Assembly: GCA_910589105.1 (NCBI GenBank)
Contig: CAJUST010000014.1
Coordinates: 56,722-67,248, forward strand
Direction of reading: 5' to 3'
Origin: an uncultured Lachnospiraceae bacterium
Lineage (GTDB): Bacteria; Bacillota; Clostridia; Lachnospirales; Lachnospiraceae
Length of the DNA stretch: 10,527 nt
Shown here: positions 5,398 to 10,527 of the stretch, one piece after another
How the letters are laid out: each line of letters begins with the position of its first letter
Numbering within the stretch: position 1 is the stretch's first letter
Made by a program: the position numbers and the translations under genes
The notes under the pieces: generated by a model
What the model saw: the letters and a program-made list of their open reading frames with translations, nothing else
What the model was told of the DNA's origin: nothing
Databases searched by the model: none

Positions 5398-5426
5398 CTG
5401 TTATAAGTTAAAGCATATGGTATAAT
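5398..5426 (+). promoter_or_regulatory. Extended -10 promoter of the LytTR/GHKL operon
   Basis: TATAAT at 5421-5426 is preceded by TGG (5418-5420), an extended -10 (TGn). At the normal 17-bp spacing the -35 is the weak CTGTTA (5398-5403). A better TTGACT at 5394-5399 is 21 bp away, too far for normal use. Extended -10 promoters tolerate poor -35 boxes; alternatively an activator may be needed. Confidence 0.6.
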
Positions 5427-5694
5427 AACGGAAAAGTTGAGCTTGTTTTTGGGCTGTTTTAGAAATTCTGGATTTCAATTTTAAGTTTTTTTAACTGTTT
5501 TTGCCGGAGATTATTCTTTATGGTTGTTTGCATATGGAGAGGTAAAATCATTTTTCTATTACAATAAAAAAGAATTGCTAATATATTAATGAAGGAGCTA
5601 TTGGCGCATTTCCGGTTTTTTTACCTATTTTTTTAAGTAAAGCCGCCTTTTTGGCACTTGAAGTATCCTGTACAACGAAACGGAAGGTGTTAAT
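5427..5694 (+). other. Long 5' leader of the response regulator gene
   Basis: About 260 nt separate the predicted transcription start from ATG 5695. The stretch is U-rich (several runs of 5-7 T) with small inverted motifs such as AGTT-TTTTT-AACT near 5488. Two 15-codon ORFs occur, at 5520 (starting MVVCIWRGK) and 5589 (MKELLAHFRFFYLFF), but neither has a convincing ribosome site. No AgrD-like or double-glycine peptide was found. It may be a regulatory leader or a gene remnant. Confidence 0.35.
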
Positions 5695-6399
5695 ATGATT
5701 CACATTGCAATTTGCGATGACGAAAAATCCATGTCTGGCCTTATCAGGAAAATGGTTTCTGATTTTTTCTGTAGCAAGAATATGGAAACAGAGATCGTGG
5801 TGTTTTCCTGTGGGGAAGAATTATTGAAGTATGGGAAACAAATAGATATACTGTTTATGGATATTCAGATGAATGGAATTGACGGCATGGAAACGGCAAG
5901 GATTCTGAGAGAGCGCAAGTTCCGTGGGTTTTTAATATTTATCACAGTTTTAAAAGAAATGGTATTTAAGTCCTTTGAAATGCAGGCGTATGATTATTTG
6001 GTAAAGCCGTTCAAAGAAAGGGATTTTCAAAAAACAATGGAAAGGCTTTTGCGTTCCATGCAAAATGCAAGTGAAGCATATCTGCTTGTAAAAAAAGGGC
6101 ATGAGAGCCGTATTATTTCTCTGGAAGATATTGTGTATTGTGAAGTTATTGACAGGAAAATATATCTGAATTTAGCGTCAGCTGAGATAATTGATTATTA
6201 TGAGCGGATTGAAAATTTACAGTCAAAGCTTGATGACAGGTTTTTCCGCTGTCATAGAAGTTATCTGATTAATTTAAAGTACCTGAAAAGTTATAAAGAC
6301 GGAATCGCTTATATAGAGGGAGGGAAGGAGATACCTGTATCAAGACTGAGGGGCAGAGAGTTTTCCAGCGTTATTTTACAATATATGAAAAATATGTGA
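5695..6399 (+). CDS. LytTR-family response regulator
   Basis: A 234-residue AgrA/LytR-type regulator. Residues 1-120 are a receiver domain with acidic pocket D8-D9, phospho-accepting D56 (LFMDIQMNGIDGM), T84 and invariant K104 (YDYLVKPF). Residues about 127-234 are a LytTR DNA-binding domain, with the family motif FFRCHRSYLINLKYLKSY and the terminal IPVSRLRGREF. When phosphorylated it would bind paired direct repeats as a dimer. ATG 5695 has GGAAGG about 7 nt upstream. The histidine kinase begins 27 nt after its stop, so the two form one operon read from the extended -10 promoter at 5421. Its target genes are not obvious in the window; the adjacent small membrane-protein gene is one candidate. 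Confidence 0.93.
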   Translation: MIHIAICDDEKSMSGLIRKMVSDFFCSKNMETEIVVFSCGEELLKYGKQIDILFMDIQMNGIDGMETARILRERKFRGFLIFITVLKEMVFKSFEMQAYDYLVKPFKERDFQKTMERLLRSMQNASEAYLLVKKGHESRIISLEDIVYCEVIDRKIYLNLASAEIIDYYERIENLQSKLDDRFFRCHRSYLINLKYLKSYKDGIAYIEGGKEIPVSRLRGREFSSVILQYMKNM

Positions 6400-6426
6400 T
6401 GGTTTTTGCATATGAGAGGAGGGAAA

Positions 6427-7758
6427 ATGCCGGCATCTATTGATTATTTTGATTTATATTTCAAGATCATTGAAAACGTCCAACTGCTTTTCGGGTTCTG
6501 CTTTTTGGTAAGGCTTCTGCATAGAAAAGTGAAGTTTTATATGTATCTTTTGTTTACTGCTTGCGGGAGCGTTGTTTTGTATGTTCTTCCGCCGGATACA
6601 ATCCTTGAACTTGGAGCTTTTGCGTTGTTGTTGATAGCAAGCGGGGTTTTGATATGCCATGCAGATTGGAACTCCTCTATTTTATACGCGGCGCTAGTAG
6701 TGGAAATTATGCAGCTCTGTTATGGGATTGTAAAGTCTCTTTTAAGCATTTTTTATCCAATGACTTCTGCATTTGACCAAACTATGATAGGCATTGTCTT
6801 TATGCTGTCAGGCGATGCGGCGTCGCTGTTTTTGACGTGGTTTTTCTGTTTTATTACGTGGAAGTATTTTTCTAGTTATGAATCAATAGAAAAGCATTCT
6901 TTGTTTCTGGTATTCATTCCGGTACTGATGATCTTTTTTATGGATGAATATATCAATTCTTTTATATATGGAATGGTTGTCACGGACAGAAGCGGGATTA
7001 CGGTATATATCAATCATTATCAAATGCTTTTGATACAGATTTTTGGAATGGCAAGTTTGTTCTGTATCCTGTATGCGTATAAAAAATTGTCACAAAACTT
7101 CCGGCTTAGCGCAAAATTATCATTGCTGGAACAGGAGGAGCATTCCTTATACCAGTATGTAGACGAAGCAAAAACCCATTATGAAAAAACAAAGTCATTC
7201 CGCCATGACATAAAAAACCACATTGCAGTGATAAAAAAACTGCTGCAAAGTGGAAAACATGGACAAGCTTTAGAGTATTTAGTGGATTTAGAGGATATGT
7301 CTGAGGAATTGTCATTTCCATGCAGCGTTAATAATCCGGTTGTGGATATTCTGGTCGGGAATAAACTGGGAATTGCAAAGGGCATGGGGATTGACGTTTG
7401 CTGTTCGCTTCTGCTGCCGTACCCATGTGGACTGCGTGACATTGATCTTTGCATTATTTTGTCAAATGCGTTAGACAATGCAATCCATGCGTGTAAAAAT
7501 ATGTCTGAAGAAGCGGATAAATACATCCATCTGACGGGGCGGGTACAAGGAGATTTTCTTTTTATGGAAATTGAGAATAGTTTTCAGGGAAAGGAACCGT
7601 TAAAAAAGGGGATAGGTCTTTCCAATGTAAAAGCGGTAGCGGAAAAATATCATGGGGCAATGAGAATAAAAACGCAGGGTACTGTGTTTACGCTGAATGT
7701 GTTGCTGATTATCCCCCCCAACATTCAGAAAACCTTTTCCGGCATCTGGATAAATTAA
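6427..7758 (+). CDS. GHKL-domain sensor histidine kinase (AgrC-like)
   Basis: A 443-residue membrane kinase. About six or seven hydrophobic helices fill residues 10-220 and a short coiled segment follows (KLSLLEQEEHSLYQYVDEAK). The dimerisation helix carries the phosphorylated H260 in SFRHDIKNHIAV. The GHKL ATPase shows its N-box LSNALDNA at 345-352 and G-box GIGLSNVKAV at 395-404. It would sense an extracellular or membrane signal and phosphorylate the regulator encoded just upstream. ATG 6427 is preferred because AGGAGG lies 4 nt before it; TTG 6406 and ATG 6412 are in frame but lack a ribosome site. The last 14 residues after LLIIP look wrong for the family. Removing one C from the C6 tract at 7713-7718 gives LLIIPQHSENLFRHLDKLSK, ending at 7766, a more typical tail. 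The ATPase core is unaffected. No peptide-signal processing gene is adjacent. Confidence 0.92.
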   Translation: MPASIDYFDLYFKIIENVQLLFGFCFLVRLLHRKVKFYMYLLFTACGSVVLYVLPPDTILELGAFALLLIASGVLICHADWNSSILYAALVVEIMQLCYGIVKSLLSIFYPMTSAFDQTMIGIVFMLSGDAASLFLTWFFCFITWKYFSSYESIEKHSLFLVFIPVLMIFFMDEYINSFIYGMVVTDRSGITVYINHYQMLLIQIFGMASLFCILYAYKKLSQNFRLSAKLSLLEQEEHSLYQYVDEAKTHYEKTKSFRHDIKNHIAVIKKLLQSGKHGQALEYLVDLEDMSEELSFPCSVNNPVVDILVGNKLGIAKGMGIDVCCSLLLPYPCGLRDIDLCIILSNALDNAIHACKNMSEEADKYIHLTGRVQGDFLFMEIENSFQGKEPLKKGIGLSNVKAVAEKYHGAMRIKTQGTVFTLNVLLIIPPNIQKTFSGIWIN

Positions 7759-7844
7759 GCAAATGAATGGAAAGTTACAATTTTTCCAAACTCAATTATA
7801 TGGGAAAGATGGAGAGAAATCAAAATTTATGGAGGCGGTAGAAT

Positions 7845-8308
7845 ATAGAACTTGTAAAATTAACGCATGAGAATCTTGAACAGGAACATATTTGTTGCGC
7901 AATAGCGAAGAACAAAGACATTCAGGTTATGTCAAAAAAGGATTGGTTAAAAGAAAGGCTGGACGACGGGTTTGTATTTTTAAAATGCAATGGCCTTGGA
8001 AAGTGTTTTACAGAATATATTCCTGCTGAATATGCGTGGGCGCCGATTGTAGCAGACTGCAATAATCTGTCTTTTGAGGAAAGCGTGGAGAAACCTTGTT
8101 TTCGGAATTCGGTTCATACGCCCGAACACATGCCAGAGGGATTTACGCTGTATTATACAAACCAATGTCATTTACAGCGAAGTATGTCCCGCTTTTGCAT
8201 CATATGGCGCAGGAGAGGGGAATTAGTTTTCAGGTGAAACACATTCGTTCAAGAGAGGAAGCCCAAAACGCTCCCACTCCGTATACAACATATGACTGTA
8301 AATTTTAA
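7845..8308 (+). pseudogene. Decayed GNAT acetyltransferase with YoaP-like C-terminal domain
   Basis: Resembles the roughly 250-residue GNAT + YoaP-domain proteins of Firmicutes, here reduced to about 150 residues in pieces. The frame starts IELVKLTHENLEQEHICCAI at 7845, behind a good ribosome site (GGAGGCGG 7831-7838), but no start codon is present: an in-frame TAG precedes it and ATG appears to have been deleted between TAGAAT and ATAGAA. The N-terminal part runs to EYIPAEYAWAPIVAD (about 8055). The rest of the GNAT core, including the acetyl-CoA-binding loop, is missing, and the text resumes with FEESVEKPC near 8070. At about 8166-8170, after YYTNQC, one base is lost, and the match continues in another frame as FTAKYVPLLHHMAQERG and SREEAQNAPTPYTTY. 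It ends early at 8306-8308 after a further deletion. ATG 7929 could express a truncated form, but it lacks the active core. Confidence 0.8.
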
Positions 8309-8403
8309 TCTGTAAGAGCGGCCCGTTAAAATTGAAATTTTGTATAGGAGTGAAAAAGGAGAACGAATAGTCTTTTGGGTGATTTGCCACTGTAAAAGAA
8401 AAG

Positions 8404-8445
8404 AAGAATCCCCAGACTGTACACTATTACGGTTTGGGGATTCTT
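8404..8445 (-). terminator. Strong intrinsic terminator of the sigma/anti-sigma operon
   Basis: AAGAATCCCCA (8404-8414) pairs perfectly with TGGGGATTCTT (8435-8445), an 11-bp stem extendable by wobble pairs. On the minus strand it lies 14 bases after the anti-sigma stop and is followed by a pyrimidine-rich TTCTTTTCTTTT tail. On the plus strand a short T run also follows, so it may work in both directions. Confidence 0.8.
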
Positions 8446-8459
8446 TTATCAGCCAATGA

Positions 8460-9692
8460 TTACTTTGGAAGATTTGGGGCATAAAATTGTAATGTGATGG
8501 TTCCGTCTTTGTTTAATTTGAAATGTTCTATCAATATTGAGTCCGGATTGTAGTTTGTAGCGCCGGACGGCTGTATAAATTCGGTTTTTCCATTTGAAAA
8601 GGTTTCTTTTACATTTAGTTTTACGCTAAATTCATCACGGTAGTAAGAGCTTTCAATGGAGATTCTTCCTTGTTTATCCGCTGGCCCAAATGTCTGGGTT
8701 GCGCCTTCTTCTGTGATAAGAGATGCATTTTCTTCTAAGTTTTCCAACGTAATCTGGGCAACAAAATCATAGGCTTTTTGTAAATCTTCCCGAAGCGGCT
8801 CTACAGGTGTGTTTTCTCTGGCTTGGCGGCGTTCTTCTAACGCTTTCAGGTCTGCTTTTGCCGCAGTTGGATCAGCCTTAGCGGCGTCCATTGGTAAAGA
8901 AAACAGCGCATTTAACCCTTCATATTCTTCGTTTCTGGCAATGTTTTGAAAATCATTGTCATAGAGGTAGGAGTATTCGCTAAAGGAAGGATTATCGTCA
9001 GAAACGCACATATAAATGGCATGGTCTGCGTACTTTTCTAAATTGTTGCATTCGTATAAATAGTAGATCACTCCATCTTTTAAAAAGGAATGTCCGCCGC
9101 TTCCGTTTTCAAACAAACCACTGTTTGTTTCATAGTCGTAACCTATCACAATCGGAAAAATGTCATAGAAAAATTCGGACACATCTTGAAATGGCTGGCT
9201 TTCTTTTTCTATGGCAAAGAGAACATAGCTTCTGTCATTTAACAGCTTAAATCCCTCCTCGTTTGCCTCAGTGATCTGGCTTTCATTTGATCCATGAATG
9301 GATTTGATGGTGGAATCACTGATGAAATGCTTATATTCAGTAAGGTCTTGGCCGCTTGTAATGCCAAGGAGCGTAACTTGATAGCCGCCATATTGTTGTG
9401 TTTCGTTTACATAAACTGCGTGTTCTTCTGAAAAAGCGTCTGCTAATGCGGGTTCCCCAAGTTCTTCTATTGCTTGATTCGGTTTTAAATATTTCCATGC
9501 GGCATAAATTGAAATGGAGCCTATGCCAAGCGTTAATGCGCAGGAAGCTGCGACAACAGCGAATTTTTTATTTGTTCTTTTTTTCATAGGCGTTGCCTCC
9601 TTTATTTGTGAGAGAATATTTTGGTTTAACCCAAAATCCGGTTCTTTTTTTGGAGTAAGGGCCTGTTTTAATATGTCATCTATGTTTTTCAT
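8460..9692 (-). CDS. Membrane-anchored anti-sigma factor-like protein
   Basis: A 410-residue protein with a cytoplasmic N-terminus of about 43 residues (MKNIDDILKQALTPKKEPDF onward), one transmembrane helix at about 44-65 (FAVVAASCALTLGIGSISIY) and a large extracytoplasmic region. The latter begins with ALADAFSEEHAVYVNETQ and YGGYQVTLLGITSG, which recur in anti-sigma-like (DUF4179-style) proteins of Clostridia encoded beside sigma-70 factors. A hydrophilic, charged linker lies at about 275-300, and a second folded domain ends IEHFKLNKDGTITLQFYAP. ATG 9692 has GGAGG 9 nt upstream and overlaps the end of the sigma gene by 17 nt, implying translational coupling and a fixed ratio of the two proteins. 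The N-terminus would hold the sigma factor at the membrane until an external signal is sensed. No zinc-binding anti-sigma HxxxCxxC motif is present, and the partner is inferred from context. Confidence 0.8.
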   Translation of the reverse strand: MKNIDDILKQALTPKKEPDFGLNQNILSQIKEATPMKKRTNKKFAVVAASCALTLGIGSISIYAAWKYLKPNQAIEELGEPALADAFSEEHAVYVNETQQYGGYQVTLLGITSGQDLTEYKHFISDSTIKSIHGSNESQITEANEEGFKLLNDRSYVLFAIEKESQPFQDVSEFFYDIFPIVIGYDYETNSGLFENGSGGHSFLKDGVIYYLYECNNLEKYADHAIYMCVSDDNPSFSEYSYLYDNDFQNIARNEEYEGLNALFSLPMDAAKADPTAAKADLKALEERRQARENTPVEPLREDLQKAYDFVAQITLENLEENASLITEEGATQTFGPADKQGRISIESSYYRDEFSVKLNVKETFSNGKTEFIQPSGATNYNPDSILIEHFKLNKDGTITLQFYAPNLPK

Positions 9693-10212
9693 CTAAAACA
9701 ACCTCCAATTCTTTTTCTAATAATTTTTTTGCCTGATGTAATCGGCTTTTTACGGTTCCAATGGGAATTTTTAAAACTTCGGCTATTTGCGCTAATGGCA
9801 AATCTTCCATATAAAAAAGCAAAATGGGCAGTTTAAATTTTTCTGGAAGACGGTTTACCGCTTGTTGCACCTGAGTTGATTCTTCTTTTTTGAGAAATTC
9901 AGATTCTGGGGAGAACGCCGGAGGTTCTATGGCATCTAAATCCAGTTCGTCCGTAAGGGACAATATATTTGCAATCCGGTTTCTCCATGCGTATTTTCTC
10001 TTTTTATTTTTCCAAAGCTTTAGCGCGACGGAAAGCAAATAGCTTTTAGGGTTATGGCGATAATTGATTTGATGGAGCAGTTCCATAGCCTTTAAAAACG
10101 TATCCTGATATAAGTCGTCTGCTTCCTGTGAGTTTAGCGTAAGACTTAAACAAAAGGAATAGATCTCTTTTCCATGTTCCCAAATGCAGTTTTCTAATTC
10201 TGTTTTTGTCAT
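9676..10212 (-). CDS. Sigma-70 family (ECF-type) RNA polymerase sigma factor
   Basis: A 178-residue alternative sigma factor, a normal ECF length. Region 2 covers about residues 15-75, with EADDLYQDTFLKAM binding core polymerase and recognising the -10. Region 4 covers about 115-165, with AVNRLPEKFKLPILLFYMED and the helix-turn-helix LAQIAEVLKIPIGTVKSRLHQAKK for the -35. A short acidic linker (TDELDLDAIEPPAFSPESE) joins them. I chose ATG 10210-10212, preceded by AAGGTG with a 6-nt spacer; the in-frame GTG at 10221 lies inside that ribosome site. The gene overlaps the anti-sigma gene by 17 nt. A 14-bp perfect palindrome lies 13 bases upstream of the start. No clear copy of an ECF self-promoter was recognised upstream, so autoregulation, common in this family, is unproven here. 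Confidence 0.93.
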   Translation of the reverse strand: MTKTELENCIWEHGKEIYSFCLSLTLNSQEADDLYQDTFLKAMELLHQINYRHNPKSYLLSVALKLWKNKKRKYAWRNRIANILSLTDELDLDAIEPPAFSPESEFLKKEESTQVQQAVNRLPEKFKLPILLFYMEDLPLAQIAEVLKIPIGTVKSRLHQAKKLLEKELEVVLDEKHR

Positions 10213-10225
10213 ATGATTCACCTTG

Positions 10226-10239
10226 ATAAGACGTCTTAT
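10226..10239. promoter_or_regulatory. Perfect 14-bp palindrome before the sigma gene
   Basis: ATAAGACGTCTTAT is its own reverse complement and lies in the leader immediately upstream of the AAGGTG ribosome site on the minus strand. It could be an operator for a dimeric regulator. As a hairpin it would have a short, weak stem, so a DNA-binding role seems likelier than an RNA one. Confidence 0.5.
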
Positions 10240-10431
10240 GTTTGCCCTTCACTTATATATGGTAATAACGATAAGAAAAGTTCGGATTTAAAAGAAAAAT
10301 TTTATGTCGATAGAAAAAGAAAAATCCAGATAATCTGAAAGAAAGAGTTAAATTAGCAATGAAAATTATTTTATTAGAAAAAAATAGCTTAAACACAAAT
10401 GTTTACGGTTAGAGGGAAGTAATTTCAGATT
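10240..10431. other. AT-rich region upstream of the sigma gene, no gene seen
   Basis: No supported coding region on either strand. It contains a small palindrome CAGAT-A-ATCTG (10327-10337). On the minus strand it should hold the sigma-gene promoter, but no well-spaced -35/-10 pair stands out: TATAAG near 10255-10260 has only CTTTTC at the right distance. Confidence 0.4.
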
Positions 10432-10471
10432 AGGCGGTATAGCCCCGATTACAAGGGCTGTACCGTCTTTT
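10432..10471 (+). terminator. Terminator-like hairpin at the right end
   Basis: AGGCGGTATAGCCC (10432-10445) pairs with GGGCTGTACCGTCT (10455-10468) over 14 positions including two G-T wobbles, with a 9-nt loop and a TTTT run at 10468-10471. The form is an intrinsic terminator on the plus strand, yet no plus-strand gene precedes it for more than 2 kb. It may end an unannotated small RNA, or be structure belonging to the sequence to the right. The last 56 bases (10472-10527) carry no recognisable gene start. Confidence 0.5.
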
Positions 10472-10527
10472 CGAGTTCCTATGCGCCTTGCCGTTTCGGT
10501 TGCGTGGCAGAAAGGAAATTGATTTCC

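Noticed and set aside
5589..5636. 15-codon ORF MKELLAHFRFFYLFF as a signal peptide gene
   Set aside because: No ribosome site upstream and no AgrD-like or Gly-Gly processing feature; kept only as a note in the leader.
7106..7526. Minus-strand frames of 71 and 115 codons inside the kinase gene
   Set aside because: Shadows of the well-supported kinase on the plus strand; no ribosome sites and no protein-like motifs.

Overview
The window looks like an accessory stretch of a low-GC Gram-positive (Firmicutes) chromosome, most likely a gut Clostridia/Lachnospiraceae-type organism. The evidence is AT-rich DNA, strong GGAGG ribosome sites, and the families present: a GHKL/LytTR two-component pair, a YafY-type WYL regulator, a Zn_ribbon_2 protein, and a sigma factor overlapping a membrane anti-sigma protein. 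No rRNA, tRNA, CRISPR array or complete insertion sequence was seen. The species assignment is inference from family style only.

Layout. 1-1228 is a gene graveyard: the 3' part of an XRE-type regulator (minus), a dense run of perfect short-loop hairpins (414-582), the C-terminal winged-helix tail of a larger protein (plus), and a scrap of an OmpR-type response regulator (minus). 1229-3436 (minus) is an efflux cassette: a TetR-family repressor with a TTG start, then an MFS_3-type exporter. Two identical palindromic operators sit at the repressor's own promoter, one filling the -35/-10 spacer. 3566-4829 (minus) holds a WYL-domain regulator followed by a small zinc-ribbon protein. The regulator has a good sigma-A promoter with a 26-bp direct repeat just upstream of its -35.

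5180-7758 (plus) holds a 52-residue membrane protein with a very strong ribosome site, a 15-codon ORF, an extended -10 promoter with a leader of about 260 nt, a LytTR response regulator and a GHKL histidine kinase. The kinase C-terminus appears shifted by a C6 tract. No AgrB/AgrD-like signal gene is visible. 7845-8308 is a decayed GNAT/YoaP-type acetyltransferase with its start codon missing, its core deleted and a frameshift. 8460-10212 (minus) is a sigma-70 family factor overlapping its probable membrane anti-sigma partner, closed by a strong hairpin terminator. 10240-10527 has no recognisable gene but ends with a terminator-like hairpin on the plus strand.

The window therefore combines four regulatory modules (TetR/efflux, WYL/zinc ribbon, LytTR/GHKL, sigma/anti-sigma) with at least four broken genes. 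That is typical of a repeatedly rearranged accessory region. The least explained element is the hairpin array at 414-582, which could be a structured RNA or a single-strand DNA recombination or transfer site.
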